Below are positions 1 through 6,649 of a DNA stretch of 7,582 bases, piece by piece. Below the pieces are notes generated by a model. It was not told where the DNA came from, did not search any database, and worked only from the letters and a program-made list of their open reading frames with translations. The stretch covers positions 1 to 7,582 of the forward strand of contig CAZEQD010000076.1 in the NCBI GenBank assembly GCA_964514305.1. The letters run 5' to 3'. This DNA comes from CAZEQD01 sp964514305. GTDB lineage: Bacteria > Acidobacteriota > Aminicenantia > Aminicenantales > Aminicenantaceae. Made by a program: the position numbers and the translations under genes. The stretch's first letter is position 1; every line of letters starts with the position of its first letter.

Positions 1-2
1 TT

Positions 3-1970
3 AAAGTAAAAAGATGGACAAAGGCATCCTTCATCCTAAAAAGTCCCCAACTATTTGAGGCTTTTATCGACGGAAAACAAGTTTCTGCTAAAGATAAAGC
101 CGATATTACTCCAGAAAATGAATCCTCTATTCAAGGAAAGATGACTTCTGCTGATTTAAAGCTGGAAACTGGCAAGCATTTTCTTCTAATAAAGAGTGTG
201 TATGACCCTCTTTCAAATTCAAGCTGGAGTCTAAGAGCTATCCTTTCCCTCCAGGAAAAATTTCCTTTCTCCTCACTTTCTCTTTATCCCCAACAAACTA
301 TGAATATTTCTCATCTTTTGGATGGTCCCCAAATTGCTAGCGCCTCCATATCTCCTGATGGAACCTGGGCTGCTCTCTCTTTAAGGCAATCGTCGCCTCC
401 TAGCGATAAATACGAAACTTGGGTAGAAATGTATCGCCTGCCCCAGGGCGATCTCGTTCGAACTTACCGGGGCAGCCCGTCTATTTCTCAGATAAGCTGG
501 GCCCTCGACAGTAAAAAATTTTCCTACACCAGCCGGACCAAAGAAGGAGGAACAATCTGGATTGTAAATTTAAAAAAAGGAACTACAGTTCCTCTCCTAA
601 AAAACGTAAAAAATCTGGGAAGTCATGTCTGGTCCCCGGATTCAAAATTCATTATTTATTCGCTAACAGAGAAGGGGCAACCTAACCGGCTCGGGGTAAA
701 AAAGTTCAAAAATCTGGCAGATAGACAGCCCTTGTGGAGGGATCGGAGTTATCTCTATAGAATTGATGTCAACAGCGGTTTACGTCAACGATTGACTGCT
801 GGCCAGTTATCCACCAATTTCAACAGCATCAGTCCCGATGGCCTAAAAATCCTTTTCACTCGCTCCTTAATAGATTATTCAGAACGTCCTTATTCCAAAA
901 CAGAGCTTTATTCTCTTGATCTTAATACCCTGAAAACAACTCTCCTCTGGAAAGGAAAATGGTTCAATTCTGCCCAGTGGGGACCTCAAGGAAAAAAGAT
1001 CTTAATCCTGGGTGGCCCCTCTACTTTTGGAGCCCTCGGAAGAAATGTCCCAGACGATATGATCCCCAACGAATATGATACCCAGGCCTTTATCTTTGAT
1101 CCTCAAACTAAAAAAGTAGAGACTATTTCTAAAAATTTTGATCCAGCTCTAAATCAAGCTTTCTGGAAGACATCCGAAAAGAACATATATTTCATAGCTA
1201 CTGACCGTTCTTATCGTCGTCTATTTAAATATGATCTGACAAAAAAGAAGTATTTTATGATTGATTGCGGAGTGGAAGTATTAGAAAGTCTGGACATAGC
1301 CAAAAATAGTCCCACAGCAGTTTTCTCCGGTTCCAGCGCTTCAATTCCACCTAGAGCTTTCTTCATCAATCTCCAAAATAATAAATACCGCCCTCTCCAT
1401 GATCCTGAAGCCAAAAAGTTTGCTAAGGTCAAATTTGGAAAAGTTGAACGCTGGACATTCAAAAATAAAGGAGGCACTGAAATCGAAGGGCGCATCTATT
1501 ATCCACCCAATTTTGATCCCAGTCAAAAATATCCCTGCCTCGTCTATTATTATGGAGGGACTTCTCCTGTAACCAGGGAATTTGGCGGCCGCTATCCCAA
1601 AAATCTTTATGCAGCTCAAGGTTATATTGTCTATGTCCCTCAGCCCAGTGGGGCTATTGGATTTGGCCAAAAATTCTCGGCTCTTCATGTCAACCAAAGC
1701 GCTCTTTTTAGTGCTGATAAAATTACCACGCCTCTTCTTCTCCTCCACGGTTCGGTAGATACCAATGTCCCTCCTGGAGAAAGCACTCAATTATTTACTG
1801 CTTTAAAAATATTGGGCAGGAGAGTAGAATATATCCAGATTTTCGACCAGAATCATCATATTATGACTTACAACAAAAGAAAAATCTGGACTAAAACCAT
1901 AATGGTCTGGTTCGATAAATGGCTTAAGGAGCAAACGGAATGGTGGAATGAACTATATCCATCACAGTAA
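3..1970 (+). CDS. S9-family (prolyl oligopeptidase-like) peptidase, 5' partial, catalytic-serine block missing
   Basis: The reading frame is open from base 3 to the tandem stop TAA TAA at 1968-1973, giving 655 residues with the N-terminus outside the window. The ATG at 141 is internal: family-like sequence (FEAFIDGKQV) precedes it in frame and it has no spaced ribosome binding site. From about 300 to 1440 there is a beta-propeller with repeated SPDG/SPDS-type blades, the substrate gate of S9 enzymes. From about 1440 to 1960 there is an alpha/beta-hydrolase domain with YYYGGTSP, the oxyanion-side segment QPSGAIGFGQ, the acid Asp in HGSVDTNVP (codon 1758-1760) and the His in QNHHI (1854-1859). 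What should lie between GFGQKFSALHVN and QSALFSADKI, including the GxSxGG nucleophile elbow, is absent. From memory of related proteins I estimate 110-125 residues are missing, in frame. Family members hydrolyse short peptides and many are exported. This copy, as read, should be catalytically dead or a decaying gene. Family assignment is secure; activity is doubtful. Confidence 0.88.
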   Translation, partial: KVKRWTKASFILKSPQLFEAFIDGKQVSAKDKADITPENESSIQGKMTSADLKLETGKHFLLIKSVYDPLSNSSWSLRAILSLQEKFPFSSLSLYPQQTMNISHLLDGPQIASASISPDGTWAALSLRQSSPPSDKYETWVEMYRLPQGDLVRTYRGSPSISQISWALDSKKFSYTSRTKEGGTIWIVNLKKGTTVPLLKNVKNLGSHVWSPDSKFIIYSLTEKGQPNRLGVKKFKNLADRQPLWRDRSYLYRIDVNSGLRQRLTAGQLSTNFNSISPDGLKILFTRSLIDYSERPYSKTELYSLDLNTLKTTLLWKGKWFNSAQWGPQGKKILILGGPSTFGALGRNVPDDMIPNEYDTQAFIFDPQTKKVETISKNFDPALNQAFWKTSEKNIYFIATDRSYRRLFKYDLTKKKYFMIDCGVEVLESLDIAKNSPTAVFSGSSASIPPRAFFINLQNNKYRPLHDPEAKKFAKVKFGKVERWTFKNKGGTEIEGRIYYPPNFDPSQKYPCLVYYYGGTSPVTREFGGRYPKNLYAAQGYIVYVPQPSGAIGFGQKFSALHVNQSALFSADKITTPLLLLHGSVDTNVPPGESTQLFTALKILGRRVEYIQIFDQNHHIMTYNKRKIWTKTIMVWFDKWLKEQTEWWNELYPSQ

Positions 1971-1994
1971 TAAAAATGGGTAAATTTTTTAAGA

Positions 1995-2000
1995 AAGGAG
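1995..2000 (+). promoter_or_regulatory. Shine-Dalgarno AAGGAG deciding the GTG start at 2010
   Basis: AAGGAG ends nine bases before a GTG codon at 2010-2012. No ATG in this frame lies between the in-frame stop at 1971-1973 and the conserved CALC motif, so this GTG is the best start for the DUF1847 gene. Confidence 0.75.
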
Positions 2001-2009
2001 TGGCCAAAA

Positions 2010-2672
2010 GTGTCTCTAAAATGTGCTCTATGTAAACCAAAATACTGTACTCAAGGTATAAAAGATGAATCTCTTCTGCCTGCTTTTTGCCCGCTTAAAA
2101 ATAATAAAGACACAATCCAGAAAATTATAAAAAAATACAAAAACAAATATATACATCCTTTCTATCTCAACTCAGTCTTAACAGAAAAAGAAGCTTATAA
2201 TAAAAAAGCAGCCAGAGAAGAAGGAAAAATTGTGCCGGTAAGACCAAGAATTAAAGAAATCGCCGAATTTGCCAAAAAAATAGGAGTAAAAAAAATTGGC
2301 ATTGCCTTTTGCAGCGGTCTCAGCGATGAAGCCAATCGAGCAAATGCTATCTTAGCAAAACATAACTTTGAAATTTGCTCAGTAATCTGTAGCTGCGGAG
2401 CTATTGATAAGAGTGAGCTTGGAATTCCACCAGAATATAAAATAAGAAATCCTCAACAATTTGAAGCTGCTTGCAACCCTCTTCTTCAGGCCGAACTTTT
2501 AAACCAAGAGGAAACCGGCATTAACATTATAGTCGGGCTCTGCGTAGGTCATGATATGCTCTTTACCATGAATTCTAAAGCTCCTGTGACAACACTCGTA
2601 GTTAAGGACCGCTTCACAGGCCATAATCCTATCGTCTCTCTTTACACAAAATATCATAAAGATCTTGTCTAA
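2010..2672 (+). CDS. DUF1847 family Cys-rich, putative metal-binding protein
   Basis: The 220-residue soluble protein begins MSLKCALC and matches the DUF1847 pattern as I know it. There is an N-terminal cysteine set (C5, C8, C13 and C27 in a CPL context), a middle segment GIAFCSGLSDEANRA, a CSCG turn after a beta strand, and a C-terminal CVGHDMLF followed by the KAPVTTLVVKDRFTGHNP block. The length is usual for the family. The four N-terminal cysteines suggest a small zinc or iron-sulfur site, and the remaining cysteines may form a second site; both are inferences. No signal peptide or membrane segment is seen, so it is probably cytoplasmic. Its biochemical role is unknown. It starts 39 bases after the peptidase stop and ends 42 bases before the GyrI-like gene on the same strand, so cotranscription is possible. 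The start is GTG, supported by AAGGAG nine bases upstream. Confidence 0.85.
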   Translation: MSLKCALCKPKYCTQGIKDESLLPAFCPLKNNKDTIQKIIKKYKNKYIHPFYLNSVLTEKEAYNKKAAREEGKIVPVRPRIKEIAEFAKKIGVKKIGIAFCSGLSDEANRANAILAKHNFEICSVICSCGAIDKSELGIPPEYKIRNPQQFEAACNPLLQAELLNQEETGINIIVGLCVGHDMLFTMNSKAPVTTLVVKDRFTGHNPIVSLYTKYHKDLV

Positions 2673-2714
2673 ACTCTAAGCTTTGGGAAAAAGCCAATTT
2701 TTAAGGAGATACAA

Positions 2715-3281
2715 ATGAAAAAAATATTCTTTATCCTATTTTCTTTAATTATTATTTTTACTTTTATTTCGGCCAGAAAAGCAGAAAAAATAAACTCCAA
2801 TTTTAACCAGTCCACAATAGAGATTAAAGAAGTAACCCCCTTTGTCTATTGCTCTATCCATCACCAAGGTCCTTATTCAGATATTGAAACTATAATGAAG
2901 CAGCTAATGATGGCCTCTCGCAGTCAAAATATTTTTCCCGGAGGGCCTCTTATTGGAATTTATCACAATAGTCCAAATCAAGTTAAGCCAGCCAATTTAG
3001 AATGGGAAATTGGCTTCCCTGTTACTCCTCAAGTTTTGCCCCAGCCTCCCCTCGAAAAAAAACAATGGAATTTTACCCTTGTGGTATCCACAATCCATGT
3101 CGGTTCCTATGAAAAGGCTGGAGATACAATCGCCAAAATGGAAGAATGGATGAAGGCTAATGGACTTGCTCCTGTTGGCCCCCTCTTAGAAAGATATCTG
3201 ACTATGCCCACTCCAGAGACCAAACCTGAAAACTTAAAGACAGAAATCTGGATTCCCTGCCAAAAACAATTAGATTTGTAG
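2715..3281 (+). CDS. Exported GyrI-like (AraC effector-binding-like) small-molecule-binding protein
   Basis: The 188-residue protein has an N-terminal export signal: KK at 2-3, a hydrophobic run at about 4-18, and a possible cleavage after FISA (residue 20). There is no lipobox cysteine. The rest looks like a GyrI-like fold made of two tandem related modules, about 33-105 and 115-185. Module 1 has HHQGPYSD, GGPLIGIY, KPANLEWEIGFPV; module 2 has IHVGSYEKAG, APVGPLLERY, KPENLKTEIWIP. Known GyrI-like proteins bind hydrophobic ligands as effector domains of transcription factors, inhibit gyrase, or hydrolyse cyclopropanoid toxins. Here there is no DNA-binding domain and the protein should act outside the cytoplasmic membrane, so ligand capture or detoxification in the periplasm is a plausible but unproven role. 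AAGGAG at 2703-2708, six bases before the ATG, supports the start. It follows the DUF1847 gene by 42 bases and may share its transcript. Confidence 0.82.
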   Translation: MKKIFFILFSLIIIFTFISARKAEKINSNFNQSTIEIKEVTPFVYCSIHHQGPYSDIETIMKQLMMASRSQNIFPGGPLIGIYHNSPNQVKPANLEWEIGFPVTPQVLPQPPLEKKQWNFTLVVSTIHVGSYEKAGDTIAKMEEWMKANGLAPVGPLLERYLTMPTPETKPENLKTEIWIPCQKQLDL

Positions 3282-3481
3282 GCTCTTCGCCTTTTTAGTT
3301 CTCGCTGTTAAAGACGTCTCTCCCTGCCTGTTTAGCCGAAAAGGGTGATATTTCCTCTCTTGCCCGATGAAGAATAGGCAGGCAATCTCCCTCTAAATAT
3401 CATCTCTTAAGGCGATTTACTTCTTTTTTTCCATTTTTTATTCTTTAAAAAAATGAAGGATTCTATTTATCTTAAAGAAAA
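3282..3481 (+). other. 200-base gap with crossing inverted repeats; possible structured RNA or 5' leader
   Basis: No convincing gene is present. About half of the bases at 3321-3390 are G or C by hand count, above the AT-rich flanks. Three complementary pairs are visible. Stem C pairs 3287-3293 with 3409-3415 (TCGCCTT/AAGGCGA). Stem A pairs 3323-3333 with 3372-3382 (core CCTGCCT/AGGCAGG, 11 pairs with two G-U). Stem B pairs 3346-3353 with 3395-3402 (TGATATTT/AAATATCA, extendable by three with two G-U). The order A-B-A'-B' means A and B cross, as in a pseudoknot or two mutually exclusive folds. A T-run (3424-3430) follows stem C. It does not match the c-di-GMP riboswitch cores I know. It could be a small RNA, a leader of the downstream cyclase gene, or chance pairing. 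Confidence 0.35.
3409..3430 (+). terminator. Weak candidate terminator: 3' arm of stem C plus T-run
   Basis: AAGGCGA at 3409-3415 can pair with 3287-3293 and is followed eight bases later by seven T. The stem is long-range rather than a compact hairpin, so this is only a tentative transcription end for the upstream genes or for a small RNA in the gap. If used, the cyclase gene would need its own promoter, and I could not find a convincing one in 3430-3481. Confidence 0.2.
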
Positions 3482-3485
3482 ATGA
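3453..3485 (+). CDS. Possible 10-codon upstream ORF overlapping the cyclase start
   Basis: An ATG at 3453 opens a ten-codon frame (MKDSIYLKEK) whose TGA stop at 3483-3485 overlaps the ATG of the diguanylate cyclase gene (3482-3484). It has no clear ribosome binding site of its own. An overlap of this type permits translational coupling, but such a short frame in AT-rich DNA easily arises by chance. Confidence 0.15.
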   Translation: MKDSIYLKEK

Positions 3486-6400
3486 GTGATCATCAACAAG
3501 CCAATTCCAACCTAAGCTATCAAACAAAAAGCAACTTTCCTACTTCCAGAATTATCTCTAAGCCGGAAGAAATATATTTCACTCTAGTCGAAAATGCACC
3601 AGATATTATTTTCATGGTTGATCTTAAAGGAAATTTTATTTACCTTAACATGACAGCCCAAAAGATCACCGGTTATCCTCTGGCAAGTTTGCTAAAAAAA
3701 AATCTTAAAGACATTGTATCTCCTGAATACCATGATTTAATTAAAAGTATCTTCGATTCGCCTTCTCAAACTAGCCATATTCCGCTTTTTGAAATCGAAA
3801 TAATATCATCAAATAACAACCGGATCCCATTAGATATTCATTTTAAGCCTCTCCGCAACCAGAAAGGACAGATTCACCTTCTTCTTGCAATTGCCCGAGA
3901 TTTTACAGAGAGAAAAAAAATAGAAACGGCTCTTAAAGAATCAGAGAAAAAATATTCTACCTTGGTTGAACAAGCCAAAGATGGAGTGATAATCATTCAG
4001 AACGGCATCTGTAAATTCGCCAATAAAGCCGTAGAAGAAATATCTGGGTATTCTCCCCAGGAATTAATAGGTAAATCTATTTTCGATAAATTGCCACCAG
4101 GTGAGAGAGAAGAAATTACTCAAAGATACAGGCAATATTTACAGAATAAGGAATCAATTTCCTTTTTTACTACTCGCATTAACTGCAAAAACGGGACTCA
4201 AAAAGAATTAGAAATCTCAGTCGCTTCTATTCCTTATAAAGAACATGCAGCTGACATGGGTATCATCAGAGATGTCTCCGAGCGCAACAAAATGAATAAA
4301 GCTCTCCGCCAATCTGAGGAAAATTATCGTTTGCTAATAGAAAATATCGATGATCTAATCTTTATTCTCAATAGCCAAAAACAATTTGTTTATGCAAGTC
4401 CAGCCATAGAAAAGTATAAAAATCAAAAAGTCAGCGATATAAAGGGAATGCCTTTTATAGATTTAGTTTATCCAGAAGATAAAGAAAAAGTAAAACTGGC
4501 CTTAAAAAAAATAGACGATGGAGGTCCTACCACCTGTGAGTGTCGCTTAGTGAACAAAGAAGGAAAGCTCCGCTATGTCCAAATCTCAACACGCCTTATT
4601 TCAGAGGATAACAGCCCTGGAACTATACTGGGTATTGCCACTGATATCAGTCAACATAAACTTTCTCTTGAAAAACTAAATAAGGCTTATAAAGAAGTTC
4701 AACAAACAAAAGCTAAATTGAAAGCCATCATCGATAACGCCCCTAACATAGCTATTCAGGGATTTAACAAAAAAGGAGAGGTAATCTTTTGGAATACTTC
4801 ATCGAAAGAGCTGTTCGGGTTTAGTGAAGAAGAAATGAAAGGGAAAACAATCGATGGTCTCTTCCTTAGCGAATCTGAACAGAAAGGATTCATCTCTCTG
4901 TTGAAAGATATTTTCCTTCAGAAAAAGCCTACTTCCCTGATGGAATGGACAACCACTACCAAGAGTGGAGAAAAAAAGTATATTCTAAGCTCCTTTTTTC
5001 CTATTTTTCTTGCTGGACAGGAACCCATAGCTGTAGCCATGAATGTTGACATTACAGAAAGGAAAAAAGCAGAAGAAAAAATTAAAGAGATGACCCGTCA
5101 GATTGAAATGTTTTCTGAAATATCAGCAGATATTCTATCCATTGAGGATGAAAAAGAACTTTTTGAGCGCATTGCCCAGGCAGTAGTCGATATTTCTGAT
5201 TTTAATCGTGTCCTTATTTCTTATTTTATTGAAAAACCTCCTTATAGAGAAATAATCGGATACAAAGGTGTTAAAGAAGAAGATTTAGAAAGAGTAAAAA
5301 AAATCAAAATGCCCCCGGGAAAATATCAAAAATACTTTGAAAAAGGAATTAAGATTGGAAATCAATCCTGTTACATACCCCATGAGCTTAAAAATATCCT
5401 GGATAAAAAAGCTATGATTCCTGGAGAAAAAAATTATCCAGAGAAAAAAGGTCATTGGCATAGGGAAGACAATCTTCTGGTTTCAATGAAAGATACCAAA
5501 GGGAATTTAATTGGGATTATTTCCGTTGACGATTCAAAAAGTGGACTGATTCCTACCAAAGAAACAGTAAGGCCTTTAGAAATATTTGCCAATATGATTT
5601 CAGAAATAATCCAGCGGAGAAAGCTCACCAAAAAAATCAAAGTTTCTGAAAAAAAATATAGGGAACTAATCAGCAATATAAAAGTAGGTGTTTTCAGAGT
5701 AACTCCTACGGGAGAGCTTCTCGAAATCAACCCATCTGCTTTAGAGCTTTTGGGCTACGAACAGGGAGAAAAATTTATAAATCTAAGAATAGAAGATTTA
5801 TACCATAACCCAGATGATAACGAAAAATTCATGAAAGAAATTGACAAAGAAGGTATTGCCAAAAATAAAGAACTCCTTCTCAAAAAAAGAGACGGTACTC
5901 TTTTTTGGGCTTCAATGACTTCAACAGCCGTAGAAGATGCCAACGGCAAGACTATGTATTACGATACTGTTATCGAAGATATAACCGAAAGAAAAAAGTT
6001 AGAAGAAGAAGTTAAACGCCTTTCAGTCACTGATGAGTTAACTGGGCTCTATAATCGAAGATATTTTAACGAACATCTACCTATTGAAATAAAAACAGCA
6101 GAACGATGGCGGAGTACTCTCTCTTTAATCATGATCGATATTGACGACTTTAAACCCTACAACGATTCTTACCATCATCTGAAAGGAGATGAAGTTATAA
6201 GAGAAGCAGCTGAAGTCATTTCTGCCAACATTCGTAAAGAAACAGATTGGGCCTCAAGATTTGGTGGTGATGAATTTGCAATTATATTGCCTGGAACAGA
6301 TGTTACTGAAGCTTTAACTATAGCTGAAAGAATAAGGAGGGCTTTCCAAGCCATTGAATTCAGACCGGAAAGAAATTCCATTCAAAAAACTATCAGCCTG

Positions 6401-6610
6401 GGAGTGGCCTACTGTCATTACCAAGAAGCTCGTTCGAATAAAAAAAGCCTCGAATATAAAACAGATTATGAAAAAATAGCCACCGAATTAACAAATTTAG
6501 CTGACAAGGCCTTATTCAACGCAAAAAAATCAGGCAAAAATAAAATATTCGTTTCCAAGCAATCTATCGAGCTGTCAAGAATACCATTTTCCCCTATCTC
6601 CCAATCATAA
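3482..6610 (+). CDS. Soluble multi-PAS/GAF diguanylate cyclase (GGDEF)
   Basis: This 1042-residue protein is predicted to condense two GTP into c-di-GMP. Domains in order: PAS1 about 28-147, PAS2 155-270, PAS3 280-395, PAS4 412-530, GAF 543-708 (motifs GHWHRED and IGIISVDD), PAS5 720-842, GGDEF 848-1030. Most PAS units end in the usual PAC linker (DFTERKK, DVSERNK, DITERKK, EDITERKK). The cyclase domain has SVTDELTGLYNRR, the metal-site DIDDFKPYND, HHLKGDE and an intact GGDEF at 928-932 (bases 6263-6277), so it should be active. The inhibitory site five residues before GGDEF reads KETD instead of RxxD. No transmembrane segment or signal peptide is seen, so it senses cytoplasmic cues; the ligands cannot be read from sequence. 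There is no EAL, HD-GYP, kinase or receiver domain. The ATG at 3482 is fixed by an in-frame stop at 3473-3475; its Shine-Dalgarno is weak (AAAGAAA). It is convergent with the next gene, 39 bases away. Confidence 0.93.
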   Translation: MSDHQQANSNLSYQTKSNFPTSRIISKPEEIYFTLVENAPDIIFMVDLKGNFIYLNMTAQKITGYPLASLLKKNLKDIVSPEYHDLIKSIFDSPSQTSHIPLFEIEIISSNNNRIPLDIHFKPLRNQKGQIHLLLAIARDFTERKKIETALKESEKKYSTLVEQAKDGVIIIQNGICKFANKAVEEISGYSPQELIGKSIFDKLPPGEREEITQRYRQYLQNKESISFFTTRINCKNGTQKELEISVASIPYKEHAADMGIIRDVSERNKMNKALRQSEENYRLLIENIDDLIFILNSQKQFVYASPAIEKYKNQKVSDIKGMPFIDLVYPEDKEKVKLALKKIDDGGPTTCECRLVNKEGKLRYVQISTRLISEDNSPGTILGIATDISQHKLSLEKLNKAYKEVQQTKAKLKAIIDNAPNIAIQGFNKKGEVIFWNTSSKELFGFSEEEMKGKTIDGLFLSESEQKGFISLLKDIFLQKKPTSLMEWTTTTKSGEKKYILSSFFPIFLAGQEPIAVAMNVDITERKKAEEKIKEMTRQIEMFSEISADILSIEDEKELFERIAQAVVDISDFNRVLISYFIEKPPYREIIGYKGVKEEDLERVKKIKMPPGKYQKYFEKGIKIGNQSCYIPHELKNILDKKAMIPGEKNYPEKKGHWHREDNLLVSMKDTKGNLIGIISVDDSKSGLIPTKETVRPLEIFANMISEIIQRRKLTKKIKVSEKKYRELISNIKVGVFRVTPTGELLEINPSALELLGYEQGEKFINLRIEDLYHNPDDNEKFMKEIDKEGIAKNKELLLKKRDGTLFWASMTSTAVEDANGKTMYYDTVIEDITERKKLEEEVKRLSVTDELTGLYNRRYFNEHLPIEIKTAERWRSTLSLIMIDIDDFKPYNDSYHHLKGDEVIREAAEVISANIRKETDWASRFGGDEFAIILPGTDVTEALTIAERIRRAFQAIEFRPERNSIQKTISLGVAYCHYQEARSNKKSLEYKTDYEKIATELTNLADKALFNAKKSGKNKIFVSKQSIELSRIPFSPISQS

Positions 6611-6649
6611 ATTATCTAGGCTCCCTGCTATCTAAAGCTCCCAAATAAC

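Noticed and set aside
1211..1790. Two overlapping - strand frames of 94 and 149 codons inside the peptidase gene
   Set aside because: They are antisense to clear S9 sequence, have no ribosome binding site or recognisable motif, and are shadows of the real gene.
2680..2702. Possible terminator: GCTTT/AAAGC hairpin followed by TTTTT between the DUF1847 and GyrI-like genes
   Set aside because: The stem is only five mostly A-T pairs, three bases separate it from the T-run, and the T-run abuts the next ribosome binding site. It is too weak to call.
3331..3403. Short - strand frame of 23 codons (ATG at 3403-3401) in the gap
   Set aside because: It has no ribosome binding site or recognisable product and overlaps the stems of the putative structured element.
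3282..3481. c-di-GMP riboswitch (GEMM-I or II) before the diguanylate cyclase gene
   Set aside because: The conserved core sequences I know for class I (such as the CACGCACAGGGC-like segment) are absent, and the stem arrangement does not match.
5452..6381. Three - strand frames of 64-92 codons inside the cyclase gene
   Set aside because: They lie opposite well-defined GAF, PAS and GGDEF domains and show no protein-like features of their own.
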